DNA of 64,000 nt, taken from the NCBI RefSeq assembly GCF_904846225.1, contig NZ_CAJGZJ010000006.1, positions 62,001 to 126,000 of the forward strand, read 5' to 3'. This DNA is from Psychrobacter immobilis. Its GTDB lineage: Bacteria > Pseudomonadota > Gammaproteobacteria > Pseudomonadales > Moraxellaceae. Of the stretch, positions 54,087-63,060 are shown piece by piece. A program made the position numbers and the translations under genes. Numbering within the stretch: the first letter of the stretch is position 1; each line of letters begins with the position of its first letter. The notes under the pieces are model-generated. The model worked only from the letters and a program-made list of their open reading frames with translations. It was not told the origin of the DNA and ran no database searches.

Positions 54087-54992
54087 ATGAGCACAGCATA
54101 CGACGAGATTAAAACCCGACTACAAGGCTCAATGGTAGCTTTGGTAACGCCCATGCACCCTGACGGCAAGGTCGATTATAAACGTCTGTCTGATCTCATA
54201 GACTGGCAAATTGAGCAAGGCACGCATTGTCTTGTGGCGGTTGGCACGACTGGTGAGTCAGCGACATTGTCGATGCAAGAGCATAGTGATGTTATTCGTT
54301 ATTTTGTGAAGCACGTTAACGGTCGAGTGCCAGTGATTGCTGGTACAGGCGCAAACAATACCAGTGAAGCGATTAAGCTGACGCAAGATGCGGCAGATGC
54401 GGGTGCGGACTGCGCATTGTTGGTTGCGCCTTATTACAATAAGCCGCCGCAAGAAGGCTTGTACCAACATTATAAAGCCATCGCCAAAGCCGTAAATATC
54501 CCGCAGATGCTCTATAATGTGCCTGGGCGTACGGTGGTTGATATCGCTCAAGAAACGGTCGAGCGCTTAGCTGATATCGATAATATCGTTGCGATTAAAG
54601 ATGCTACTGGCTCTGTTATCCGCGGTGAACAATTGATCAAAGCCGTTGGTGATAGAATAGTCGTGCTATCGGGCGATGACGGTACGGCGCTGGAACTAAT
54701 GAAAGTGGGCGGTCAAGGTAATATCTCAGTGACAGCCAATGTTGCTCCAAAAGCCATGAGCGAAACTTTCGCTGCAGGTTTGCGTGGCGATTTTGACGCG
54801 GCAAATAAAATACATGATATTGTCAAACACTTGCACCGTGACTTATTTCTCGAATCAAGTCCTATCCCAGCGAAGTATGCCCTACATAAAATGGGTATGA
54901 TAGACAATGGCATTCGCCTGCCACTAGTATGGCTGGCTGAACAACATCACGCCACTCTTGATGACGCTTTATTGCGTGCAAAAATAATGTAG
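54087..54992 (+). CDS. dapA: 4-hydroxy-tetrahydrodipicolinate synthase DapA
   Basis: 301-residue class I aldolase-type enzyme condensing pyruvate with aspartate semialdehyde in lysine and diaminopimelate synthesis. GTTGESATL binds pyruvate carboxylate, Tyr in YNVPGRT assists, and the Schiff-base Lys is in VAIKDATGS. Length and motifs are standard. It is followed by a short BamC-like lipoprotein gene and purC, the same order dapA-bamC-purC as in E. coli. Confidence 0.96.
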   Translation: MSTAYDEIKTRLQGSMVALVTPMHPDGKVDYKRLSDLIDWQIEQGTHCLVAVGTTGESATLSMQEHSDVIRYFVKHVNGRVPVIAGTGANNTSEAIKLTQDAADAGADCALLVAPYYNKPPQEGLYQHYKAIAKAVNIPQMLYNVPGRTVVDIAQETVERLADIDNIVAIKDATGSVIRGEQLIKAVGDRIVVLSGDDGTALELMKVGGQGNISVTANVAPKAMSETFAAGLRGDFDAANKIHDIVKHLHRDLFLESSPIPAKYALHKMGMIDNGIRLPLVWLAEQHHATLDDALLRAKIM

Positions 54993-55196
54993 CTGCATGA
55001 AAAACAATATAATTTCGTACGAGACGACGATGGATTCGTGCAAAATTATTATAGCAATACAACGATTAATAGCAATACAACGACTAAATGCTAAGTCGGT
55101 TGGTAATAACATGACTTAGCAAAATTTTATAAGATTTAGTAAAAACGATAAGCCAATTGTTCAAATGAGCAATCACTGCTAACCCAGAGAGATAAC

Positions 55197-55511
55197 ATGA
55201 TGAAAACATCATCAATAACTGCAAAGATATTCCCTGCAATGCTGACCTTAATTATGGGAAGCACCCTAGTATTAAGCGGCTGCCAAGCAACTAAAGATTT
55301 ACTTGGTAAGCGTGACAATGGCAGCTTAGAGTATCAACAAAGCAAAAAACTTGCGCCAGTAGAGCTAAAAGCTGACCAAGAAACGGCGCCCTTTGTCCCT
55401 TTGTATCCAACTCCTAGTGCTGGTGCAAATACACTCACACTGCAAAACGAATCAGGCAGCCAGTACAAACTGCCAAAGCCTCAACGTGTTGTCAGTAGTC
55501 CTTCAGAGTAA
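55197..55511 (+). CDS. Short BamC-like lipoprotein
   Basis: 104 residues. Signal peptide ending in LSGC (lipidated Cys near residue 29), then SLEYQQSKKLAPVELKAD and a proline-rich segment ending LPKPQRVV. This resembles the unstructured N-terminal part of E. coli BamC that wraps around BamD, and the gene holds the bamC position between dapA and purC. The two folded helix-grip domains of BamC are absent. It may be a minimal BamC that only stabilises BamD, or an unrelated lipoprotein. ATG 55197 has AGAGAG upstream. Confidence 0.7.
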   Translation: MMKTSSITAKIFPAMLTLIMGSTLVLSGCQATKDLLGKRDNGSLEYQQSKKLAPVELKADQETAPFVPLYPTPSAGANTLTLQNESGSQYKLPKPQRVVSSPSE

Positions 55512-55641
55512 CCCTATTTCCCCATTTATACCGCTGGCTTGTTATTACGATTAATTTGAATACAATTAATTCAGTCGTATAAGACTCAGCGGTCGCTGCG
55601 CGTTTTTACCACATAAGCTTGAACGAACAGGAACTCCAATA

Positions 55642-56355
55642 ATGCAAAAGCAAAAACTGCTGTATAAAGGCAAAGCCAAATCTGTCTATGAAACAGAAGA
55701 CAATGATCTTTTGATTTTACATTTCCGTGACGATACCTCAGCGCTTGATGGTAAGCGTATCGAACAATTAGCCCGAAAAGGCGTCGTTAATAACCGCTTT
55801 AACGCTTTTATTATGCAAAAGTTGGCTGACGCTGGTATCGAAACGCATTTCGAAAAACAGCTGTCTGAAGACGAAGTTTTGGTCAAGCGTTTAGAGATGA
55901 TTCCAGTTGAGTGCGTTGTCCGTAACTTTGCGGCAGGCAGCTTGGTTCGTCGGTTGGGCTTAGAAGAAGGTCAAGCACTGACCCCATCTACTTATGAGCT
56001 TTTTTATAAAGATGATGCGCTTGGTGATCCAATGGTAAACGCCTCACTTTCTGTGTCTCTTGGCTGGGCAACTGACGCACAATTGGCAAGAATGAAAGAG
56101 CTGACGTATCAAGTGAATGATGTATTAAAAGCATTGTTTGATGCAGGTGATTTGATATTGGTCGATTTTAAGCTAGAGTTTGGTGTATTCCATGGCCGCA
56201 TCGTTTTGGGTGATGAGTTCTCACCAGATGGTTGCCGTATTTGGGACAAAACCACCAAAAAGAAACTAGACAAAGACCGTTTCCGTCAGTCATTGGGTGA
56301 TGTGATCGAAGCTTACGAAGAAGTGGCTAACCGTATTGGCGTGCCTTTAAGCTAA
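55642..56355 (+). CDS. purC: SAICAR synthetase PurC
   Basis: 237 residues, the size of the bacterial enzyme, which joins aspartate to CAIR in purine synthesis. Starts [13 protein letters not shown], with the nucleotide-binding FRDDTSA, the conserved [20 protein letters not shown], and LVDFKLEFG and [18 protein letters not shown] lies ahead of the ATG. Last gene of the dapA set, with a terminator after it. Confidence 0.96.
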   Translation: MQKQKLLYKGKAKSVYETEDNDLLILHFRDDTSALDGKRIEQLARKGVVNNRFNAFIMQKLADAGIETHFEKQLSEDEVLVKRLEMIPVECVVRNFAAGSLVRRLGLEEGQALTPSTYELFYKDDALGDPMVNASLSVSLGWATDAQLARMKELTYQVNDVLKALFDAGDLILVDFKLEFGVFHGRIVLGDEFSPDGCRIWDKTTKKKLDKDRFRQSLGDVIEAYEEVANRIGVPLS

Positions 56356-56380
56356 ATGATCTAACTAAGCTTCTAAAATA

Positions 56381-56412
56381 AAAAAAACTGAGCCATGTGC
56401 TCAGTTTTTTTA
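56381..56412 (+). terminator. purC terminator
   Basis: AAAAAAACTGAG - CCATGTG - CTCAGTTTTTTT. Confidence 0.9.
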
Positions 56413-56523
56413 TGCAAAAAATTACTGAATCGTTATGAAATACGCACGAGGAATGTGACTGACTATTCTTATAATAAAGCTTATTTACTCAAATTATTTA
56501 CTTAAATAGAAGGCTTAGCTTCT

Positions 56524-57201
56524 ATGCTCAAACCTACAATACCTAAATCGAGAGCATCTAAATTGGAAAAGCCTGAATCGACATCAACCGTTTTAGATCC
56601 AATATGGTTTACTCGTCCAACTTGTGTGGTCGCTGCTGATTTGGTCGGTAAGGTGCTTTGCAGAAAGCTGATAGATACTGATGGCACGGTGAAAGTATTG
56701 CGCATGCGCATCTCAGAAACCGAAGCTTATATTGGAGAAGAGGATCCTGCTTGTCACTCGCATGCGGGCACTCGGACGCCGCGCACTGAAATTATGTACG
56801 AGCAAGGTGGGGTATTCTATGTTTATTTGACCTATGGCATTCATCATATGCTCAACGTAATCAGTGGCCCTCTAGAATCACCTGAGTCGGTGTTGATTCG
56901 TGCTGGATTCTTAACAGAGGATAGCGATCGCTTGATTGAAGAACAACAACTGAGTCCAGACAAGCAGCTTACCCATCCCAAGCAATTTGCAGGTCCTGGC
57001 AAACTGACTAAGCAATTACAGATTGATCGCCAATTATATGGCAAATTCATCGTTCCTGAGTCAGGAGTTTGGATAAAAGATGATGGTTGCGCGCCGCCAG
57101 TATCGTTGCGTCCACGTATTGGTATTGATTATGCTGGGGATGCCAAAGATTGGTTACTGCGCTATATATGGACGGCGCATCCCTCTTTATCCAAAAAATA
57201 G
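56524..57201 (+). CDS. DNA-3-methyladenine glycosylase (AAG/MPG family)
   Basis: 225-residue base-excision repair glycosylase removing alkylated purines. Family motifs: RPTCVVAADLVGKVLCR, catalytic Glu in SETEAYIGEEDPACHS, MYEQGGVFYVYLTYGIHHMLNV, and GPGKLTKQLQID. Typical bacterial length with a 25-residue N-terminal extension. Start ATG 56524 follows GAAGG at some distance. Single gene. Confidence 0.92.
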   Translation: MLKPTIPKSRASKLEKPESTSTVLDPIWFTRPTCVVAADLVGKVLCRKLIDTDGTVKVLRMRISETEAYIGEEDPACHSHAGTRTPRTEIMYEQGGVFYVYLTYGIHHMLNVISGPLESPESVLIRAGFLTEDSDRLIEEQQLSPDKQLTHPKQFAGPGKLTKQLQIDRQLYGKFIVPESGVWIKDDGCAPPVSLRPRIGIDYAGDAKDWLLRYIWTAHPSLSKK

Positions 57202-57242
57202 CGGTGCTCAAATAATAACATTAGCCAAAAATAGTAAAATCG

Positions 57243-57379
57243 TTCCACTATAAAGTAGATACAGTGTTACTGGGGTGAATTTTGCGTAGCCTTTGGCAGT
57301 AACGGCACAGCAAGCAAGGAAAATTTATCTCAGTAGCGCGTGATAATAGCTGTATCTCTTTTATCTAGGACTGACTATA
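57243..57379. repeat. Intergenic palindromic repeat, copy H
   Basis: CCACTATAAAGTAGATACAG at the start, CACAGCAAGCAAGGAAAATT in the core, and TGTATCTCTTTTATCTAGGACT at the end. Same orientation and structure as copy E. Confidence 0.85.
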
Positions 57380-57430
57380 GTATTGCTGAGTGTCCAACTT
57401 TACTTTTAGCTGGTTTGACGAGGGCATTAT

Positions 57431-57742
57431 ATGTATAAGCTGACGGTTTTTATCCCCAATGATGCACTCGATACGGTGAAGTCAGCTTTGTTCGCCGCTG
57501 GTGCAGGAAAGATTGGCAATTATGAGCAATGTTGTTGGCAAGTACGGGGTATGGGGCAATTTAGGCCATTAGCAGGTAGCAAACCACATATCGGAGCGCA
57601 GGATCGACTCGAAGAAGTTGACGAATGGCGAGTTGAGATGGTCGTTGATGAACCAATGATTCATGCTGTTATCGCTGCGTTAAAACGAGCACATCCTTAT
57701 GAGATGCCCGCTTATGATGTGATAAAGGTCTTAGATTTTTAA
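57431..57742 (+). CDS. Stand-alone NIF3/YqfO-type CutA-like domain protein
   Basis: 103 residues corresponding to the inserted CutA-like domain of YqfO/NIF3 proteins: KLTVFIPNDALDTVKSALFAAGAGKIGNYEQCCWQVRG-type start, with GQFRPL and AHPYEMPAYDVI near the end. Stand-alone versions are widespread and have no established function. ATG 57431 has GAGGGC eight bases upstream. Confidence 0.88.
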   Translation: MYKLTVFIPNDALDTVKSALFAAGAGKIGNYEQCCWQVRGMGQFRPLAGSKPHIGAQDRLEEVDEWRVEMVVDEPMIHAVIAALKRAHPYEMPAYDVIKVLDF

Positions 57743-57882
57743 GGTTGCCTATACTTATTAAGATTACCAGTATTTCTAATAAAATAAAAAAAAGCCAAAT
57801 ATACCAAGGGCTGGTTTATTTGACCAAGAACATCACAAAGCTCGTGATGTCAAAACTTATATATCGTTAAAAAACAATAAAA

Positions 57883-57970
57883 ACGCGACATTAATGCTGG
57901 AATGAATTTTTTGAAGCCTCTGTCTGCAACGACGCAGCAAGCGAGGAAAATTTATACCAGTAGTATCTGA
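57883..57970. repeat. Intergenic palindromic repeat, copy I
   Basis: GAAGCCTCTGTCTGCAACGA, CGCAGCAAGCGAGGAAAATT and TATACCAGTAGTA, the inverse orientation of copy A. Confidence 0.75.
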
Positions 57971-58005
57971 CGATTGATGGCTGATAATGCCATTCTCTTT
58001 AAGTA

Positions 58006-58479
58006 TTAGTGATTTTTATAATGCTTATTGTTGTTATGTTTGCCATTATTATTGTGCTTGCCGTTATTTCTGTGTTTATCTTGCTTATGATGGTCTTTTT
58101 TATATCTATTATTTTGCTCTTTGTTAGACCAAGACGTTTTATTTGAGCTAATGAGTCTGAGGCTAGGATAAGTATATTTCAGCTCGTAAGGCTGGTTATT
58201 CTTTTTGGCATAAGCTGTGAGGACGCGATCACCACGGTAGTTATCAGATTTGATATCCATCACCTGATAGCCTTGACGGCGTAAGTCTTGACGCAGCTGT
58301 TGTTGGGCGCGATTGTAATTAGCATTGCTATTGCCATTATTACTATTATTATCGCGATATATCGGTCGATTGTCATAGCCTGAACCTGCAACCGTACAAC
58401 CAACTGTAGTGCCCAATAAAACAGCCACAAGGCCAGTAGATATAACGGTTTTAAACGAGAAAGCCTTTAAAATGTTCAT
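58006..58479 (-). CDS. Putative lipoprotein with PepSY-like region and His/Asn/Lys-rich tail
   Basis: 157 residues. Signal peptide with cysteine in LLGTTVGCTVAG (lipidation possible). An Asn-rich linker is followed by a folded part (LRRQGYQVMDIKSDNYRGDRVLTAYAKKN, a PepSY-like strand-helix pattern). The last 45 residues or so consist of repeats rich in His, Asn and Lys, such as KHNNNGKHNNNKH. The tail suggests metal or nucleic-acid interaction but no experiment can be inferred. ATG 58479. Confidence 0.75.
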   Translation of the reverse strand: MNILKAFSFKTVISTGLVAVLLGTTVGCTVAGSGYDNRPIYRDNNSNNGNSNANYNRAQQQLRQDLRRQGYQVMDIKSDNYRGDRVLTAYAKKNNQPYELKYTYPSLRLISSNKTSWSNKEQNNRYKKDHHKQDKHRNNGKHNNNGKHNNNKHYKNH

Positions 58480-59072
58480 AATTCAATATCCTATTATATT
58501 TACAAACTTCTCGTTACTGTCGTCGATGATGGCAGCTGAAAGAGTTAGGCACTTTGTGAGTTTTGGCATGATTGGGTTTGTACCATATCTACGCGATTAC
58601 GTTTTAAAAAATAATTAGTTTAAGAATCATTCATTCTTTAAAACGTATCATAAATTATTTGGAAATATCTTCTTACATTATCTATATTAAGCGACAAAGC
58701 TTGATAGTACGTGTCTTGTGCGTTAATGAGTTGTAATTTTTTTTGAGTAATATGCATTTTGTAAGCATATGCTTACACGCAATGACGCTTACGCGACTTA
58801 ACATCGGGTTAAGATAAAGGCATTATAGTCATACGGCATTAGGGAATGTGACTCAAGGATTGAGTTGACCGCATTAAGGATAATGATTCATTTACTAGCA
58901 TCAGGATGATAAAAGTAAGTGAAGCAAGGACACATAACCTTTGCTGATAGATAGCAGTAGTGAATATTGCTAAACGTAGTAAAAAGGGTAGGATGCCCAG
59001 TGTCACAATATACTGCATATTATGCAAGGATGCATAGGAAACAGTCGTGATAGGTAACATGGATCGTTAACA

Positions 59073-59110
59073 ATAAAACCGCATAACAATTAATTGCTAT
59101 GCGGTTTTAT
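59073..59110. terminator. Orphan terminator hairpin
   Basis: ATAAAACCGCATAACAAT and ATTGCTATGCGGTTTTAT pair with one mismatch around a 2-nt centre. There is no obvious gene immediately upstream on either strand, so it may end a small RNA or be a second terminator of the CsbD gene. Confidence 0.7.
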
Positions 59111-59188
59111 CGTGTCTGGGTGTTAAGTCTATAGGCTCTTTTATGACATTTTTTACCAAACAACTTATGCTATGAGTCTATATTTTTT

Positions 59189-59241
59189 CGTTAAACAATA
59201 AAAAACCGCATAGAAGTCTATACGGTTTTTTATTGTTTAAC
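59189..59241 (-). terminator. CsbD gene terminator, unusually long stem
   Basis: GTTAAACAATAAAAAACCG pairs with CGGTTTTTTATTGTTTAAC, followed inward by ATAG/CTAT: arms of over 20 bp. Lies 27 bp beyond the stop codon of the CsbD-family gene. Confidence 0.85.
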
Positions 59242-59267
59242 GGTTATAGAGTGCGAGTTATAAATAA

Positions 59268-59471
59268 TTAGTATTTATTTTCAGCGCGCCAATCATCGAC
59301 TGCACGTTCAGCGTCTTCTTTATTGTGACCATAACGTTCTTGGACTTTACCTACTAGTTTGTCGCGACTGCCTTCAACATGCAATAGATCATCATCAGTA
59401 AGATCCGCCCATTTTTGTTTCACTGAGCCTTTCATCTGATTCCAGTCACCTTTTAGCGTATGTTCGTTCAT
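59268..59471 (-). CDS. CsbD-family stress protein
   Basis: 67 residues, hydrophilic and helical, with the CsbD signature MNEHTLKGDWNQMKGSVKQK and LVGKVQERYGHNKEDAER. CsbD-like proteins are induced by general stress in many bacteria and have no known biochemical activity. AAGGAATATAAT precedes the ATG. Confidence 0.9.
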   Translation of the reverse strand: MNEHTLKGDWNQMKGSVKQKWADLTDDDLLHVEGSRDKLVGKVQERYGHNKEDAERAVDDWRAENKY

Positions 59472-59890
59472 TATTATATTCCTTATTTTATTATTAAATG
59501 ATTGTTAAGACAATTTTTCCATCTGTCTTTAATTAACAGTTTACTCAGTAGCTTTGTCAGCCAGCTGATAACACTTAATATAAGCGTCCAAAATTGCCTT
59601 GTCTGTATGTGCAATGTTTATAGTGTTGCGTTACTATAAAAATCGGCATGGTTGTGTTATGAGTCGCTTGTTTGTGTAATAACTGATGAGTGTTATCAGC
59701 GAGATACGTAAACAGAGCCGATGAATTTGGCAGAGATTTCTGACGCTGTGTGAGAGAAAAAGCATTATTTTTATTACAACGATAATGATTAAAAACTTAG
59801 TGATAGACATATCAGATAAATGACTATAGGCTTATAGTTGAAACAGTCATCGTCTTTAAATTGAACCGACTATAAGCTTAGGGTAGATTA
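59472..59890. promoter_or_regulatory. Upstream region of the TetR gene with repeated ACTATA(A/G)GCTTA
   Basis: ACTATAGGCTTA at 59823-59834 (part of the near-palindrome ACTATAGGCTTATAGT) recurs as ACTATAAGCTTA at 59869-59880, ten bases before the ATG. These are candidate operators for autoregulation, but similar GACTATA words end several repeats in this genome, so the call is weak. Nothing else seen in the interval. Confidence 0.35.
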
Positions 59891-60631
59891 ATGGTAAGTT
59901 CTTCCAAAACAGTAACTCTTACAAATGAGATGGTTGAGGCGCCAGTAGAATCAAAGCGTGAGCTGGCAAAAGCCAAAACGCGTCGTGCCTTGTTAAAAAG
60001 CGCGTTAAAGTTATACAGCTTGGAAGGCGCTTGCGGCATGAGCATGAACAAAATCGCAAAAGGCGCGGGTATTGCACAGCCAAGCTTCTATAATCATTTC
60101 GCTAGCTTAGATGAGTTACAAAATGAGTTGAGCGAGCAGCTCAAACACAATTATCTCTCACCCATGCGCAGCGCTTGGATAACTATGTTAAAAGATTATG
60201 CAACGCTGACGCACGAGCAATTTAATGAACGTTGTCAGTACTGCTTGACCGTGATTTTTGATGCTGCATTCCAAAATATTGACTTGTTCCAACGATTAAT
60301 CGAGGATAGCATACGCGATCATCCACAGACGGCAAATCAATACAGGTCAAACGATGCCTCACTCTCTAACCACTCAGAAAATAAAGGTTTGGGACGGCTG
60401 ATTGGTGAGATAAAAGAAGAGTGGGCAGCGATATTTATTCAGGGATTAGTGTCAGCCGAACACCTCATTGACCGGTCTGAGATAAATCTATGTGTCGATG
60501 TTGCCACTGCACAAGTACATGAGCTGATACTGGGCTGTCATCAATTGCGTTATTCACGTCAGCAAGCAGTAGCTATATTGTGCAAAAATTTTGATGCGCT
60601 TTTCAGGAGCTTTTCTCAAGCGCGTTGCTAA
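59891..60631 (+). CDS. TetR-family regulator, FabR/DesT-like
   Basis: 246 residues. N-terminal DNA-binding domain TRRALLKSALKLYS, then MSMNKIAKGAGIAQPSFYNHFASLDEL, which resembles the FabR/DesT group (control of unsaturated fatty acid genes) more than classical TetR. The C-terminal half is the ligand/dimer domain. It lies ahead of the molybdopterin oxidoreductase gene in the same direction (167 bp gap), but a DesT-like role would instead connect it to the desaturase operon at 14-17 kb. ATG 59891. Target genes are not determined. Confidence 0.82.
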   Translation: MVSSSKTVTLTNEMVEAPVESKRELAKAKTRRALLKSALKLYSLEGACGMSMNKIAKGAGIAQPSFYNHFASLDELQNELSEQLKHNYLSPMRSAWITMLKDYATLTHEQFNERCQYCLTVIFDAAFQNIDLFQRLIEDSIRDHPQTANQYRSNDASLSNHSENKGLGRLIGEIKEEWAAIFIQGLVSAEHLIDRSEINLCVDVATAQVHELILGCHQLRYSRQQAVAILCKNFDALFRSFSQARC

Positions 60632-60798
60632 GATTGAGTAAAGAATAAGAAACTAACTCTTAAGCTCATGATTTGATAATCACTAGTCTTATCGCTGGCT
60701 AGTTATAGAGATTATTAAAGAAACTGTTGTCATAAAATCGCTAAAAATGGAATTTATATAGTGGGAACGATAGTAAATAAATAATAGGGAGCGCAATC

Positions 60799-62988
60799 AT
60801 GAGTAGTGAACCAGTCAAGGATAATGAACAAACACACTTTAGAACCTGCAATTTATGCGAGGCGATGTGCGGTATCGTCATCAAGCATGATGGCAAAAAA
60901 GTACTATCGATTAAAGGTGATAAAGACGATCCATTTTCGCAAGGCTACATTTGCCCAAAAGCGACTGCCTTGCAAGATTTACATGAAGACGCTGATCGCT
61001 TGCGCGCTCCTGTAGAGAGAACGGCTAATGGCTGGAAAGAAATTAGCTGGACGGACGCGCTGGACAAAGTGGCAGCAGGCATCGAATCTGTTCAACAAAA
61101 ATACGGACAAAATGCGTTTGGGGTGTATTTGGGTAACCCTAACGTCCATAACATGGGCGGCATGTTGACGATCAAGCATTTATTACACAGTATAAAGACG
61201 CGCAGTCGTTTTTCTGCGACTTCTATTGACCAGTTGCCGCATCACATCGTGAGTATGCATTTATTTGGGCATATGCTACGCATCCCTGTCCCTGATGTGA
61301 ATCACACCCAATACATGCTCATCATTGGTGGTAATCCGCTGGCCTCTAACGGCAGTATTATGACAGCGCCAAATATGCGCCAAAAACTAAAAGACATCAA
61401 AGCTCGCGATGGCAAAGTGGTGGTGATTGATCCAAGGCGCACCGAAACGGCAGATATCGCCAGCGAACATCACTTTATTCGCCCAGCGAAAGACGTTTTA
61501 CTATTACTGGCTATGCTCAATGAAATTTATGCACAAGGTTATGCGCGAGTGGATAGCAGAGCCGCAGCGTTAGCGCCAGAGATTGACCGTATTGCTTCAT
61601 TTGCTGAAGAATACACGCCTGAGTCCGTCGCAGATATTACGGGTATTACCGCCGCTGAAATAAAACGCATTGTCAAAGAGTTTTGTGAAGCCGAAAGCTC
61701 AGTCTGTTATGGCCGTATGGGTATATCGGTGCAAGAATTTGGTTTGTTAAGCCAGTATCTGTCTATGGTCATCAATATTGTGACAGGACGCTTGGATGAA
61801 GTAGGCGGATTGATGTTCCCCAATCCTGCCGTCGATGTTGTGAATAGCTCCGGTCCTGGCTATTTGGGCAAACGTCATAGCCGTGTGAGTAATCTGCCTG
61901 ACTTTAATGGCGAGTATCCCGTGGTTGCGATGGCAGATGAGATGTTGGTAGAAGGCGAGGGACAATTGAAAGGTTTTATGAGTGTCGCGGGTAATCCTGT
62001 CCTGAGCACGCCCAATGGCGAAAAATTGGATGAAGCCTTGGCAAACTTAGATTTTATGGTTTCATTGGATTATTTTGTGACCGAGACCAGTCGTCATGCC
62101 AATATCATTTTGCCACCCGTCTCGCCACTTGAGCGCGATCATTACGACGTCACGTTTAATGGCTTTGCCGTACACAATGTAGCCAAGTACTCGCCGGCAT
62201 TATTTAGCAAAAACGACAGCGAAAAGCACGACTGGGAGATTTATTTAGAATTGGCCAATCGTTTGGATAAAGACGCGTCAGAAGCGACGCAAAAAGAACG
62301 TGCAGCGACAAAAGCATTTGGACCCAAGTTTTTACTCGGACAAGCTCTCAAATATGGGCCTTACAAAGATGTCACATTGGACGCGCTGATAGACAATCCA
62401 CACGGTATAGATTTGGGACCATTGCACAGCATGTTGCCAGAGGCTATTAAGCACACGGACAAGCAGATTCATCTCAATGTTGACTTTTATCAGGCAGATT
62501 TGGCGCGTGTCAAAGCAATGAGGCAACAATACGATCATAATGAGATTTTGCTCATTGGTCGTCGTCATGTACGCAGCAACAATTCGTGGCTGCACAACAG
62601 CCATCGACTGGTAAAAGGTAAGCCTCGCTGTACGTTAATGCTACATCCAGAAACGGCCAAGGAGTACGGTATCGAGGATGGTCAGCAGGTGAAGGTGACC
62701 TCACGTGTCGGTAGCGTTACTATCATCGCGGAAGTGACTGACGAGCTTATGCCGCGGGTTGTGAGTATTCCGCATGGTTGGGGTCATGGTCGCAAAGGCG
62801 TGAAACAAAAAATTGCTCAGGCACATGCGGGCGTCAGTGTGAATGATTTGACGGACGATACACTTATCGATACGTTAAGTGGTAATGCGGCCGTCAATGG
62901 CGTGCCAGTACAGTTAGAGGCAATCGCGCCAGCAGCGCTTGATTTGAACACTATTGATTCCAACCCTGAATCCAGTAGCGCTGCATAA
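60799..62988 (+). CDS. Molybdopterin-dependent oxidoreductase with [4Fe-4S] site
   Basis: 729-residue catalytic subunit of the DMSO reductase/formate dehydrogenase superfamily. An N-terminal [4Fe-4S] motif has Cys 17, 20, 24 and 52 (CNLCEAMC...ICPK). Molybdopterin-binding segments include IIGGNPLASNGSIM, VVIDPRRTETADIA, VAGNPVLSTPNGE, and the C-terminal domain LMLHPETAKEYGIEDGQ. No Tat signal peptide is visible, so it is probably cytoplasmic. No partner subunits or cofactor genes are adjacent. The substrate is unknown. TAGGGAG precedes the ATG. Confidence 0.88.
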   Translation: MSSEPVKDNEQTHFRTCNLCEAMCGIVIKHDGKKVLSIKGDKDDPFSQGYICPKATALQDLHEDADRLRAPVERTANGWKEISWTDALDKVAAGIESVQQKYGQNAFGVYLGNPNVHNMGGMLTIKHLLHSIKTRSRFSATSIDQLPHHIVSMHLFGHMLRIPVPDVNHTQYMLIIGGNPLASNGSIMTAPNMRQKLKDIKARDGKVVVIDPRRTETADIASEHHFIRPAKDVLLLLAMLNEIYAQGYARVDSRAAALAPEIDRIASFAEEYTPESVADITGITAAEIKRIVKEFCEAESSVCYGRMGISVQEFGLLSQYLSMVINIVTGRLDEVGGLMFPNPAVDVVNSSGPGYLGKRHSRVSNLPDFNGEYPVVAMADEMLVEGEGQLKGFMSVAGNPVLSTPNGEKLDEALANLDFMVSLDYFVTETSRHANIILPPVSPLERDHYDVTFNGFAVHNVAKYSPALFSKNDSEKHDWEIYLELANRLDKDASEATQKERAATKAFGPKFLLGQALKYGPYKDVTLDALIDNPHGIDLGPLHSMLPEAIKHTDKQIHLNVDFYQADLARVKAMRQQYDHNEILLIGRRHVRSNNSWLHNSHRLVKGKPRCTLMLHPETAKEYGIEDGQQVKVTSRVGSVTIIAEVTDELMPRVVSIPHGWGHGRKGVKQKIAQAHAGVSVNDLTDDTLIDTLSGNAAVNGVPVQLEAIAPAALDLNTIDSNPESSSAA

Positions 62989-63023
62989 AGTAATTCTAGA
63001 CTAAAATTTTCAACTTGAATAAG

Positions 63024-63060
63024 AAGGGCGCTCATATACTTACATAGAGCGCCTTTTTTA
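63024..63060. terminator. Terminator between oxidoreductase and dadA
   Basis: AAGGGCGCTC pairs with GAGCGCCTT (one bulged G), followed by TTTTT. Convergent genes on both sides. Confidence 0.85.

Larger units (their letters stand above)
58480..59267. other. 788-bp interval with two strong hairpins
   Basis: No supported gene; a 73-codon hydrophobic frame at 58839-59060 (minus) lacks a ribosome-binding site. Two terminator-like hairpins lie at 59073-59110 and 59189-59241. Confidence 0.4.

Noticed and set aside
58839..59060. 73-codon hydrophobic minus-strand frame as a small membrane protein
   Set aside because: No ribosome-binding site, no terminator in the right place, and AT-rich DNA easily yields hydrophobic frames.
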